From: CAVQUE01 sp046290435
GTDB lineage: Bacteria; Actinomycetota; Acidimicrobiia; Acidimicrobiales; UBA8592
DNA length: 64,000 nucleotides
Assembly: GCA_046290435.1 (NCBI GenBank)
Contig: JBKAGO010000035.1
Span: 1-64,000 of the forward strand
Direction of reading: 5' to 3'
Shown here: piece by piece, positions 16,938-25,350 of the stretch
Layout: every line of letters starts with the position of its first letter
How positions within the stretch are numbered: position 1 is the first letter of the stretch
Translations under genes and position numbers: made by a program
Notes under the pieces: generated by a model
Database searches by the model: none
Seen by the model: the letters and a program-made list of their open reading frames with translations, nothing else
Told to the model about the DNA's origin: nothing

Positions 16938-17804
16938 TCAGCCGCGCCGGAAGAACACCTGCAGCTCCATGATCGCGTTGTCCTCGACCGAGAGCACGAC
17001 GGCTGCGGTCGGTTCGTCGATGTCGTAGTCGGCCAACAGGATCGGGCCGAGCTGACCGAACACCACGATCACGTCGCCGGCGCGCTCCGCGGTCAGCGGG
17101 ATGGTCTCGGTGCGGGTCACGCCGTGGATGGTCAGCTCCCCCGTGGCGTCGACGTCGATTTCTTCGCCGTCGGCGGGAAGCGCCCCCAACTCGATCGGTT
17201 CGGTGAGCGTGAACCGCGCCTCGGGGAACGCTGCGGTCTCGATCGCTTGCGTGCGGATGGCGTTGGTGCGGTTTGCGTCGTCGGTGATGAGTTGGGTCAT
17301 GTCCGCCACCAACTCGGTCGCCACGATGGTGGTGCCTTCGATCACCATCGAACCCGCGACCCCCGGTGAGCGGCCCACGACGGTCTTTGCGCCGATGCCG
17401 GCCAGTTCCTCGTCGATACGGAAGCCGACGAAGGTGGTGTCGCAGACCTCGGTGAGACAGGCATCGTCGAAGGTGCCGATCGTCGTGTCGACCGTCCACG
17501 TCCCGTCCACACCCTCGGTGTCCGCCACCGCAGCCGCGGAGGCATCGACTCCGGGCTCGGCCTCGGCGCCTTCCGCTGTGGTTTCGTCGGAAGCGGCCGG
17601 ATCCGTCGCTGCACCGAGGGCCTCGTCGCGCGCCGCTTCGGCGGCATCGGATCCGACGGTCGCCGGTGCGGTGTCCCGCAGCACGAACCACCAGGCCCCG
17701 AACGCGATGAGGGCGAGCCCGAGCACTGCACAGAGGGTGAGGAGACGGCGGCGGCCTGCGCGACGGGCGGCGTCGGCGGCTGACGGGGTCTCGAGATCGG
17801 TCAT
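16938..17804 (-). CDS. YceI family protein, membrane anchored
   Basis: A 288-residue protein with one N-terminal membrane segment (about residues 22-42), an acidic Ala/Thr/Glu-rich linker to residue 95, then a YceI lipocalin-like beta barrel starting at WTVDTTIGTF and including FVGFRIDEEL, ELTIHGVTR and the C-terminal VEDNAIMELQVFF. YceI proteins bind isoprenoid or amphiphilic ligands. Here the barrel would sit outside the membrane on a tether. ATG 17804 has GAGGAG 5 bases upstream. It lies just upstream of Ku on the same strand, 32 bases away, and may share its transcript; the functional link is unclear. Confidence 0.85.
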   Translation of the reverse strand: MTDLETPSAADAARRAGRRRLLTLCAVLGLALIAFGAWWFVLRDTAPATVGSDAAEAARDEALGAATDPAASDETTAEGAEAEPGVDASAAAVADTEGVDGTWTVDTTIGTFDDACLTEVCDTTFVGFRIDEELAGIGAKTVVGRSPGVAGSMVIEGTTIVATELVADMTQLITDDANRTNAIRTQAIETAAFPEARFTLTEPIELGALPADGEEIDVDATGELTIHGVTRTETIPLTAERAGDVIVVFGQLGPILLADYDIDEPTAAVVLSVEDNAIMELQVFFRRG

Positions 17805-17888
17805 GGGGGCTCCTCTGAGTGGATACGGCCCGAGTCTGGCATCGTCGTCGCTCCTCGCGGGAGATGCACCGGGCACTTCTACACTGAG

Positions 17889-19238
17889 ATGGTGCGTGTT
17901 CTCGTGACCGGCGCTGCCGGCATGCTCGGTACCCGGCTTGCGGCCGTGCTTCGACGACACGGCATCGCCGGTGGACCGGTCGGTCAGCTCGTTCTGGCAG
18001 ACCGTATCGAGCCGATCCACGGCCCCGACGACGACGTGATCGTGGGCGACATCGCCGACGCGGACTATGTCGACCTGCTGGCCAGCACCGAGCCCGACGT
18101 CGTCTTCCATCTCGCGGCGGTGGTGTCCGCTGCGGCCGAGGCCGACGTCGAGATCGGCTACGACGTCAACGTGCACGGGCTGTGGCACCTGCTCGAATCC
18201 GCCCGGCTGAACCCCGATTGGACACCACGCCTCGTCGTGGCGTCGTCGGTGGCCGTCTTCTCCGATGCCGACGAGGCGCCGATCCCTGAGTCGCACCGCT
18301 GGGCGCCCCGCAGCACGTACGGCACGCAGAAGGCGATCGGCGAGCTCTTGACAGCCGACTATTCGCGCCGCGGTGCCGTCGACGGCGTCGCGTTGCGCCT
18401 GCCGACGATCGTCGTCCGTACGGCCGAACCGAACCAGGCCGCGTCGACCTTCCTTTCCAGCATTGTCCGGGCCGGCCTTCGCGGCGAAGCAGCCGACATC
18501 CCCGTCGGGCGCGATCTACGGGCTTGGATCGCCAGCCCCGACGCAGCGGTCGCCCAGCTCCTGCACGCCGCAGCCCTGCCGGGCCCAGCCCTCGGAGCGG
18601 AACGCTGCCTCACCATGCCGGGACTCTCGGTCTCGGTCGCAGATCTGCTGGCAGCGGTGGATCGTCGGGGAGAACCCGCAGGCACAAGCCACCTCGTAGA
18701 CCGACCCGACCCGTCGATCGAGGCCATCGTCGCCTCGTGGCCGCCGTCGTTCGACTGCTCCCGGGCCGAGGCCCTCGGGTTCGTCGCCGACCGCGACGTC
18801 GACGAGATCATCGTTCGCCATCTCGACTGGATCTCCGCCCAGGCCGGCGAATCCTCCTCCCCCATCGCCGAGGCCGACGCAAACGCGGAAGTCAGCGACG
18901 ACGAGACCGACGAAGACGATGTAACCGGCATGGATTTCGTCCGTCTGGATGCCGACACCACGGTACGGCAACCAGGAGCGTCCGAGCCCATGACCAGCTA
19001 CGACGATGCAGCTGCGACACTCCTCTCGAAGGTTCGAGAGTTCATCGAGACGCTCGGCGACGATGAGCGCCAGGTCTTCGCCGCGATGTTGGCCCCCGCT
19101 GTCACCGAAGCGTGGGAGGCCGACGAGGTGGCCGGTTTCGACGCCTGGACCCCGACACGGGTGCAGGATCATCTCCATCGGGCGATCCGCAACGAGCGGC
19201 TCGTCATCCAGCGAGCGGACCCCGAAGACCTCGGTTGA
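17889..19238 (+). CDS. NAD-dependent epimerase/dehydratase with C-terminal extension
   Basis: A 449-residue protein. Residues 1-325 are an extended SDR with GAAGMLG for NAD, SSV and YGTQK (YxxxK) catalytic motifs, resembling D-erythronate dehydrogenase DenD in the start VRVLVTGAAGMLGTRLA. From about 325 an acidic stretch (DDETDEDD) leads into a separate helical segment of about 80 residues beginning near MTSYDDAA that is not part of the normal family. An internal ATG at 18990 could start that segment alone, but no ribosome site was seen there. The substrate is unknown. The stop codon lies inside a small tandem repeat. Confidence 0.8.
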   Translation: MVRVLVTGAAGMLGTRLAAVLRRHGIAGGPVGQLVLADRIEPIHGPDDDVIVGDIADADYVDLLASTEPDVVFHLAAVVSAAAEADVEIGYDVNVHGLWHLLESARLNPDWTPRLVVASSVAVFSDADEAPIPESHRWAPRSTYGTQKAIGELLTADYSRRGAVDGVALRLPTIVVRTAEPNQAASTFLSSIVRAGLRGEAADIPVGRDLRAWIASPDAAVAQLLHAAALPGPALGAERCLTMPGLSVSVADLLAAVDRRGEPAGTSHLVDRPDPSIEAIVASWPPSFDCSRAEALGFVADRDVDEIIVRHLDWISAQAGESSSPIAEADANAEVSDDETDEDDVTGMDFVRLDADTTVRQPGASEPMTSYDDAAATLLSKVREFIETLGDDERQVFAAMLAPAVTEAWEADEVAGFDAWTPTRVQDHLHRAIRNERLVIQRADPEDLG

Positions 19239-19274
19239 CCCGAAGACCTCGGTTGACCCGAAGGCCTCGGCTGG
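19221..19274 (+). repeat. 18-bp tandem repeat spanning a stop codon
   Basis: CCCGAAGACCTCGGTTGA occurs exactly at 19221-19238 and 19239-19256 and with three changes at 19257-19274. The first copy contains the stop codon of the epimerase gene, so each later copy repeats the stop. The array fills most of the 51-base gap to the convergent sigma-factor gene. Confidence 0.9.
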
Positions 19275-19289
19275 GGCTGGAGAGGACCC

Positions 19290-19889
19290 TCAGGCGCTCG
19301 CCACGCCGTACGCAGTCACGTCGAGCTCGTCGGCGAGACTTTCGCGGAGGCGCTTGCGGGCTCGATGCAACACCACCTTGGCGTTGGTGTGGCTGATGTC
19401 GAGAGCCGCCGCCACGTCGCTGATGCCGAAACCGAGCTCGGTCACCATCGTCAACACGGCCGCATCGCGGCTCGAGAGCATCGCGACGCCCGAGCGCAGC
19501 TGATCTGCGAGCTGGCGCACCTCGGCCACCATGGCAGGTGCCGGGTCGAGGCTCACGACGTCGGGCATGTTCTCGTCGTCGATGACCGCAACCGGAGTGC
19601 GGAGTCGCTTGCGCCGGCTGTCGATGGCGACCCGCCGGGCGATCTGGAGCAGCCATGGCCGGAAGCTCGTGCCCTCGCGCAACATGGCGATCTTCGAGAA
19701 AGCCCGGAGAAAGGCCTCCTGGGTGGCGTCCTCGCGCTCGTCGGCGTCGCGGATGTTGTCGCCGACAACGTGACGCACCAGCGATGCGTAGCGGCGGTAG
19801 AGCTCGTCACAGGCGGCCTGCTCGCCCGCAGCCACCCGGGCGACGAGCTCCTCGTCGGTCTCTCGCCGCAGACGGCTCCGTGGCGTCAT
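19290..19889 (-). CDS. RNA polymerase sigma factor, sigma-70/ECF family
   Basis: A 199-residue sigma factor with region 2 (about 20-95: ELYRRYASLVRHVV, DATQEAFLRAFS, FRPWLLQIARRVAIDSRR) and region 4 (about 130-185: ISDVAAALDISHTNAKVVLHRARKRL). It directs RNA polymerase to a specific promoter set. ATG 19889 has GAGGG about 7 bases upstream; the frame is open further up and includes a CxxCxC run (CRPCSC) if an upstream ATG at 19931 were used. No anti-sigma gene is visibly linked. The ATG overlaps the stop of a possible 35-residue leader frame. Confidence 0.85.
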   Translation of the reverse strand: MTPRSRLRRETDEELVARVAAGEQAACDELYRRYASLVRHVVGDNIRDADEREDATQEAFLRAFSKIAMLREGTSFRPWLLQIARRVAIDSRRKRLRTPVAVIDDENMPDVVSLDPAPAMVAEVRQLADQLRSGVAMLSSRDAAVLTMVTELGFGISDVAAALDISHTNAKVVLHRARKRLRESLADELDVTAYGVASA

Positions 19890-19993
19890 CGCGGAGCCCT
19901 CGTCGCAGGAACACGGGCGACAAGCGGCCATGCCGGCGACGCGCGCCGCTCCCCCGACGTCGTCGTCGACCCCCACCACCGTCGCGAAGCCAC
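19886..19993 (-). CDS. possible 35-residue leader peptide coupled to the sigma factor
   Basis: On the minus strand AGGAGG lies 7 bases before a GTG at 19993 that opens a 35-codon frame. Its TGA overlaps the sigma-factor ATG as ATGA. The product is rich in Arg, Ser, Thr and Trp. The perfect ribosome site with no other obvious user and the exact stop-start overlap suggest translational coupling. Alternatively the ribosome site serves a longer sigma-factor frame that is open to ATG 20027. Confidence 0.35.
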   Translation of the reverse strand: MASRRWWGSTTTSGERRASPAWPLVARVPATRAPR

Positions 19994-20088
19994 CAAAGAT
20001 CCTCCTGTCCCGAACGGACTCCACCATGCCGCACGGGTGCTAACAGCGCGTTAACGACGCCCTGCTCGACCGAAGAGAACCTCCTCGA

Positions 20089-20943
20089 TCAGGCGTCGAG
20101 GAGTACCCGCGCGACGACGTCCATGCCGAAGGCCGTCAAGATGGCGAGGTAGAGCAACCCCGTTGCCGCCATCACCGCCGAGTACTGCCGTTCGCGAAGC
20201 GCCAGCCGGGTGACCCCGACCAACACGATCGTGGCGATCACACACGCCACCCAGAACCATCCGAGCAGACCGTTGTACCCGTCGTCGATCGAGCCGTTGA
20301 GCACCGACACCATCCCGATCGGCCACAGGAGCACGACGAGCTCGGGCAACCAGAGCCGACCGGTCCATCCGACGAGCTCCTCGATGGGGTCGCGTGGTAA
20401 CCCCGGCTGCACCAGATACCAGTGCCCGAGGAGCATCGCATCGGTCACCGCACCCAGGAATGCGGCGCCCACCAGCACCCTTGCCAGCGACAACACGACG
20501 GGTCCGCCGGCGTCGATCGCCGCGGCAATGAGGCCCACGACGCCGATGGCAGGCGCGATCAGGTCGAGCCACGGCGGGAACTCGGGACCATCGGCCTCGA
20601 AGCGTTGTTCGTCGCGATCGATGCCCGTCATCGCTGCGACCCGCGCCGAGCGCCGCTCGACGACGGAGCGCTGACCGCTGACGCCGACCTTTCGCCGCTG
20701 CCAGGACACCACCATCGCAACGCTCAACACGGCGAGCATCGCGATGATCGCCGCCTCGCGCACCGGCACCGATTCGAAGCGCAGACCCACGACGAGGGCG
20801 ATGGCCAGGATGCCCGCGAAGGACAGGCGCATCGTCCAGCCGTAGCCGAGGCCGACCTGACGCCGACGTCCGGTCACCCACAAGAAGAAGAGCCCGCCGG
20901 TGGCCCATTGCAGCAGCACCGTGGACGCGGAGAGGTCGATCAT
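20089..20943 (-). CDS. integral membrane protein of unknown function
   Basis: A 284-residue protein with about eight membrane segments, interrupted near residues 80-125 by a charged cytoplasmic loop (SGQRSVVERRSARVAAMTG). It contains LLGHWYLVQPGLPRDPIEEL near residue 170, with several aromatic and charged residues between helices. Related membrane proteins occur in actinobacteria as far as I recall, without known role. It follows the M24 peptidase on the same strand by 30 bases, so the two may be co-transcribed. Confidence 0.65.
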   Translation of the reverse strand: MIDLSASTVLLQWATGGLFFLWVTGRRRQVGLGYGWTMRLSFAGILAIALVVGLRFESVPVREAAIIAMLAVLSVAMVVSWQRRKVGVSGQRSVVERRSARVAAMTGIDRDEQRFEADGPEFPPWLDLIAPAIGVVGLIAAAIDAGGPVVLSLARVLVGAAFLGAVTDAMLLGHWYLVQPGLPRDPIEELVGWTGRLWLPELVVLLWPIGMVSVLNGSIDDGYNGLLGWFWVACVIATIVLVGVTRLALRERQYSAVMAATGLLYLAILTAFGMDVVARVLLDA

Positions 20944-20973
20944 CGAGACAGCAGTGGGGCGCGGCGGGGACGC

Positions 20974-22077
20974 TCAGCCGAGCACGGCGAGGTGGTGGTC
21001 TGCCCGGTTCATCGGGTCGGGGCCGTCGGCGCCACACACCACGATGTCCTCGAGGCGGGCGCCCCAGCGACCGGGCACGTAGATGCCCGGTTCGATGCTG
21101 AAGGCATTCCCCGCCAGCAGCGGTTCGGCGTTGCCCTCGACGATGTAGGGGTCCTCGTGCGCTTCCACGCCGATCCCGTGCCCGGTGCGATGCACGAAGT
21201 ACTCGCCGTAGCCTGCCTCGGCGATGAGTGAACGCCCGATGCGATCGACCTCTTGGGCCTCGATGCCCTGGGCGGCGGCCGCGACCTGGCGCTCCTGCGC
21301 AGCGAACAACACGTCGTAGAGCTCGACGAACGCGGGATCGGGGGTGCCGGTCCACACGCACCGGGTGATGTCGGAGCAGTAGCCGACGCCGTCTTCGCCG
21401 ATCCACGTTCCCCCGAAGTCGCAGAGGACGACTTCGTCCGGTCCGATGACCCGTTCGCCGGGCTCGTGGTGAGGGCTCGCGGCGTTCGCTCCGGCGGCGA
21501 CGATGGCGAAGTTGACCCGATGGTGGCCCTCATCGAGGATCTGGCGTCCGAGCTCGGCCGACACAGCGGCTTCGGTGCGGCCGATCAGGTCGATCTCACC
21601 CCGCTGGAGCCGACCGGCGATCCGATCCACTGCGGCACCCGCGGCTCGGAGGCGCTCGATCTCGTCCGCTGTCTTCACCGCCCGTATCGGTGAGGTGACC
21701 GTGCTGGCCCGACGCAGCTGCAGCCCAGGGCGGGCGTTCAGGAGGTCGACGGTGAAGCGCGACCACGTCTGATCGCCCATAGCGGCGACCGTGGCGCCGC
21801 CGAGGAGTTCATCGACGATCGCGATCGGGTCCTCGGTCTCGCCCCAGGGTCGCAGCGAGAAGACGTCCGGGCGTTCGACCACACGCGGCGACTCGAGCGC
21901 GGGGATCACCAGGGTCGCCTCGGCCTCGGCCGGTACGACGAGCATGGTGAGCCGCTCGAGAGGCATGGCCTCGTAGCCGCAGAAGTAGGGCAGGTCGGCT
22001 CCGACGGACAGCAACAGGGCGTCGACGCCCTGTTCGGCCATGGCATTGCGGGCTCGGGAGAGACGCTCGGCGAACAT
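20974..22077 (-). CDS. M24 family metallopeptidase (Xaa-Pro dipeptidase-like)
   Basis: A 367-residue pita-bread peptidase, probably cleaving X-Pro bonds. The N-terminal creatinase-like domain runs to about residue 130. The metal ligands can be followed in the C-terminal domain: Asp in CDFGG, Asp in YCSDITR, His in HRTGHGIGVEAHE, Glu in SIEPGIY, Glu in RLEDIVV. Length is typical. It probably starts at ATG 22077. The tad-like operon ends upstream, separated by a hairpin at 22110-22134. Confidence 0.87.
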   Translation of the reverse strand: MFAERLSRARNAMAEQGVDALLLSVGADLPYFCGYEAMPLERLTMLVVPAEAEATLVIPALESPRVVERPDVFSLRPWGETEDPIAIVDELLGGATVAAMGDQTWSRFTVDLLNARPGLQLRRASTVTSPIRAVKTADEIERLRAAGAAVDRIAGRLQRGEIDLIGRTEAAVSAELGRQILDEGHHRVNFAIVAAGANAASPHHEPGERVIGPDEVVLCDFGGTWIGEDGVGYCSDITRCVWTGTPDPAFVELYDVLFAAQERQVAAAAQGIEAQEVDRIGRSLIAEAGYGEYFVHRTGHGIGVEAHEDPYIVEGNAEPLLAGNAFSIEPGIYVPGRWGARLEDIVVCGADGPDPMNRADHHLAVLG

Positions 22078-22109
22078 CGCTCCAGCGTAGAGGGCCGAAA
22101 GACCCGAGC

Positions 22110-22134
22110 GCAGACCCGCGGGGTCGGGGTCTGC
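22110..22134 (-). terminator. hairpin terminator of the tad-like operon
   Basis: GCAGACCC and GGGTCTGC form a perfect 8-bp stem with a 9-base loop, about 43 bases after the TadG-like stop at 22177. On the minus strand a GGGTCTTTC follows. It separates that operon from the M24 peptidase start at 22077. Confidence 0.45.
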
Positions 22135-22176
22135 GGTATCTCGTCCGGGTGACCGGGCGTTGTGCCGGCTCGTGGA

Positions 22177-24060
22177 TCAGTTCCGCAGCGTCGGCCGTTC
22201 GGTCACGACCATCGTCCCGCGGATCTCGTCGGTCCAGATGACTCCTGCAGGGACCTCCGCGTCGAATTCGACGTCGAGGTAGGGCACGGTCGCCGCCACG
22301 CCGCTGAGGTCGACGCTGTTGCCCGACACGATGAGGTCGACGGGGCCGGCGACGACGGCTCCGGTGGGATCGCGGACGGTCACGACGAAGCTCACGAACT
22401 GCGCCAGCAGCGCGTCGTCGAACTCGATCTCACCCCAGTACACGGTCCCGTCCGCGCACGTGCATGGCAGGATACGCGCCTCGCCCTCCCCGGTCGGGCA
22501 GGTCCCGAGGTCCGGCGTGAAACTGAACAGCCGGGCAGCGTCGCCGAGGCCGATGATGCAATCCGCATCTGCCAGGTAGGTGAACGTATAGGGGCGGGCC
22601 CCACCCGAATCCAGCTGGCCACAGCTGGTACCGGCGGCCAGATCCACGCAGTAGACCAGGTTCGTATAGAGGTTGCCGACATACATGCGCGTGCCGAGGA
22701 TCATCTCCTGCTGGAGGACGCGGTCGTGGGGAGTCAGCGGCAACGCCGTGTAGTAGTCGGCGCGGCGGAATCGTGTGGAGCCATCGAGGCTGAGGCAGTG
22801 GAAGTCGCCGTACCAGGGGCCCTGTCCCGAGTAGAGGCACATGCCGTTGATGACGCCCGATGGGTTCATGCTGGGGAAGATGTGCGCCGGCCATGCACCC
22901 CAGTAGATCGATTCGTCGAAGCGCAACGGCACCGACCACTCGGCACAGGGTGCATCGGTGGCGGCATCCCAGCAATGCAGATAGGGCCCGACGTCGGCGT
23001 TGTGGGTGTGGTAGAGCCTCGTGCCGAGGACGAAGGCCTCCTGCTCCGTGGAGGCCTCGGGCCTGAGCCATTGGCTGGAGGTACCGATGGTGGCGGCGCC
23101 GCCGGTCGGGCGGGGATAGCCGGCACAGGGCGTCGCGGTCGACATCACCATGCACAGCACGTTGTGGTTCGCGTCGAACGCGAAGATCCGGTCGCCGACT
23201 CGGAACGGTGACGTCGCGAAGTGCTCGAAGTCCCGGATGGTCCCGCCGACGTCCACCGCCTTCACCACCGGGTAGGTCTGCAGTCGATGGCGGCCACAGG
23301 ACGAGTCCGTCGGTGTGTCCCAGCACTGGAACCCGAAGTGCGACTGCCCGCCGTCGATCTCCTGATAGCCGAACCAGATCCGATCGGTGGTCTCGTCATG
23401 GACGATGTCCGGGTGGTTCGAGGTCGTGATGTCCGCCAACTGCGGATAGCCGGGACAGGTCGCCTGCAACGCCAGATCGACACACACCAGCACCGACCGC
23501 GTGTCCCAACTGTCGATGTGATGGTTCACCGTGAAGATACGGTCGCCGATCACGACGGGTTGAAATCCGTCACCCTGGCTGTCGACGAGCTGCAGGTTGA
23601 CCGGCGGCGCGATGACGATCTCGGTCTCGCATGGGCCGAGGCACGCACCGAACGACGAGGTCGCGTCTCGGCGAAGATCGATGTCGTCGACGAACAGCCC
23701 AGCGAAGTACAGGTCGACATCGTTGTCGACCACGGTCACCGCGACGTCCGAATCGCCCACCAGGGAGATGTCCACGTCGATGTCGGCGGCCAGCGGATCG
23801 AGCCCGTTGCGGCGCAACGACTCGTTGACCGCGGCGGACACCTCGGCGCTCGAGCCCCCTTGTCCATAGACCCGCGCGCCGGCCAGCGACGCGATGTCGG
23901 CAGCCTTCTGCATCTGCGACGACTGGCGATACCAGCTGCCGGCATCGATCGCGAAGGCACCGGCCGCGCACAGGATGAGCATGAACAGCCCGACCAGTAC
24001 GGCCACGGCACCGCGGTCGCCGGCTCGGCGGTCTTCTGCGAGTCGCTCGAACCATTGCAT
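22177..24060 (-). CDS. TadG-like pilus-assembly protein with large cysteine-paired repeat domain
   Basis: A 627-residue protein. The N-terminus is a Tad domain: DRGAVAVLVGLFM leads into one membrane helix (residues 20-42), then WYRQSSQMQKAADIASLAG. From about residue 155 to 540 comes a large extracellular domain built from repeated units of the form (V/L)GDRIF or LGTR(L/M)Y followed by a CxDxxxxxxC pair, about six times, suggesting a beta-propeller held by one disulfide per blade. A CTCADGTVYWGE segment and a beta tail end the protein. TadG proteins are minor components of Flp pili. The start at 24060 overlaps the TadE-like stop by one base (TGATG). Confidence 0.75.
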   Translation of the reverse strand: MQWFERLAEDRRAGDRGAVAVLVGLFMLILCAAGAFAIDAGSWYRQSSQMQKAADIASLAGARVYGQGGSSAEVSAAVNESLRRNGLDPLAADIDVDISLVGDSDVAVTVVDNDVDLYFAGLFVDDIDLRRDATSSFGACLGPCETEIVIAPPVNLQLVDSQGDGFQPVVIGDRIFTVNHHIDSWDTRSVLVCVDLALQATCPGYPQLADITTSNHPDIVHDETTDRIWFGYQEIDGGQSHFGFQCWDTPTDSSCGRHRLQTYPVVKAVDVGGTIRDFEHFATSPFRVGDRIFAFDANHNVLCMVMSTATPCAGYPRPTGGAATIGTSSQWLRPEASTEQEAFVLGTRLYHTHNADVGPYLHCWDAATDAPCAEWSVPLRFDESIYWGAWPAHIFPSMNPSGVINGMCLYSGQGPWYGDFHCLSLDGSTRFRRADYYTALPLTPHDRVLQQEMILGTRMYVGNLYTNLVYCVDLAAGTSCGQLDSGGARPYTFTYLADADCIIGLGDAARLFSFTPDLGTCPTGEGEARILPCTCADGTVYWGEIEFDDALLAQFVSFVVTVRDPTGAVVAGPVDLIVSGNSVDLSGVAATVPYLDVEFDAEVPAGVIWTDEIRGTMVVTERPTLRN

Positions 24061-24725
24061 CACAGCGATGCCGTCCTCTCCCAGAGATGCACCACGGCGT
24101 TCTCCTCGATGTCGTAGTTCCGCAGGTTCGGCAGGACGCCCGTCGGCGACTGGTGGCCGGCCTCGACCCAGATGCCCACGCGCCAGCCGTCGAGTGGGTT
24201 CGCCGGCAGCCGCGTCGTCGCGCACCACTGCGCATCGGCATCACCGAAACAGTCGGGATCGTCGAAGCGCGCCGCAGCACTCCCCGCCGCGATCGACGCG
24301 AGGTCGGTGGGACCGAACACGACGCACACACCGGCGACGCCGCCCGCCACGAGCGCCGCGCCGCTCAGACACGACGCAGGCGGCTGGTCGGCGGTGGTCG
24401 CGTCGTAGATGACGATCCGTTTCACATCGGGTAGACCTCGATTGCGCATCTCGGTGACGAGCGTCGACGCGACATCGAGATCGTGGCTGCGCTCGCCCGC
24501 CCGGTCGAAGCTCTCCACCGCGGCGATACGCACCGAAGATGCCGCCGCGCCCTGACGAACGAGCAGGTCACCGACGTCGACGATGCCGAACAACATCACG
24601 GTGAGCACGGGCACCAGCAACGCCATCTCGAGCGCAGCCGCGCCGCGGCCCCGCCGGCGACCTTCGGTGCGGCCTGCACCGACATCTGTTCCGCTCGCGA
24701 CCGACGCTGCGGCGACCGGGCTCAC
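24060..24725 (-). CDS. TadE-like pilus protein
   Basis: A 221-residue protein with the TadE motif RGAAALEMALLVPVLTVMLF forming the single membrane helix near residues 28-55. The external part has four to six cysteines (PPASCLSG, GVCVVFG, DDPDCFG, QWCATT) likely to form disulfides. Its GTG start overlaps the stop of the upstream TadE-like gene (GTGA) and its stop overlaps the TadG-like start, so the three are translated together. TadE/F proteins are minor pilins of tight-adherence systems. No TadA ATPase, TadB/C or CpaB is in the window. Confidence 0.8.
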   Translation of the reverse strand: MSPVAAASVASGTDVGAGRTEGRRRGRGAAALEMALLVPVLTVMLFGIVDVGDLLVRQGAAASSVRIAAVESFDRAGERSHDLDVASTLVTEMRNRGLPDVKRIVIYDATTADQPPASCLSGAALVAGGVAGVCVVFGPTDLASIAAGSAAARFDDPDCFGDADAQWCATTRLPANPLDGWRVGIWVEAGHQSPTGVLPNLRNYDIEENAVVHLWERTASL

Positions 24726-25273
24726 TCGACGATCTCCGGCTCGATCGCCACGATCGCGGAGTCCTCGATCCTCAGCGTCATCGGCGTCATCCCCGACAGG
24801 CCATCGAAGTCCGCGCGCAGCCAGACACCCAACAGATCACCGGTGCGCCGTTCGCTCGGACACCATCCGCTGCACACAGCGACCGCAGGGTTGTCGAGAA
24901 CCGATCCCTCGTAGACGTTGCACCCCACCGCTCCAGCACCCGACACACACGCTGCGGGTGGCTCATCACCGGGGGAAGTCGCCTCGAATACGACGATCCG
25001 GACCACCTCGGTCCCCCGGACGCCATCGACGCGATCGGCCAGGACCTCCAGGACCTGCCGATCCGCCGTGGGATCGTCACGAGCGATCGACCCGGTGCGC
25101 GCAGCGTCGCTGATGGCGATCGTCGTGGCCTGTTGGGAGTAGAAGCCGAAGCCGGCCTCGATGATCGCGAAGAGCACGAAGACCAGCAGTGGCGCGACGA
25201 GAGCGAACTCGATCGCGGCGACGCCCCGTTCCCTCTGTCCCCTCAGCGATCGTCCGGCAGTGCCACTCACCAT
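24722..25273 (-). CDS. TadE-like pilus protein
   Basis: A 183-residue protein with the pilin-like segment RGVAAIEFALVAPLLVFVLF (TadE family) and an external domain with the same cysteine layout as the next gene (PPAACVSG, VGCNVYE, CSGWC). The two are paralogues. ATG 25273 is my choice; a GTG at 25330 would add 19 residues without motif content. It is the first gene of the three-gene tad-like operon, 78 bases after the lipB-lipA stop. Confidence 0.78.
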   Translation of the reverse strand: MVSGTAGRSLRGQRERGVAAIEFALVAPLLVFVLFAIIEAGFGFYSQQATTIAISDAARTGSIARDDPTADRQVLEVLADRVDGVRGTEVVRIVVFEATSPGDEPPAACVSGAGAVGCNVYEGSVLDNPAVAVCSGWCPSERRTGDLLGVWLRADFDGLSGMTPMTLRIEDSAIVAIEPEIVE

Positions 25274-25350
25274 TCTCGGATCGGCGCTGAAACCCCGGGA
25301 TTGAGCATCTGACAGCGAGACTGCCACCACTCAGTCATCAAATGAACGTT

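Noticed and set aside
18990..19238. Separate small gene starting at the internal ATG
   Set aside because: The frame is continuous with the epimerase and no ribosome site precedes the ATG.
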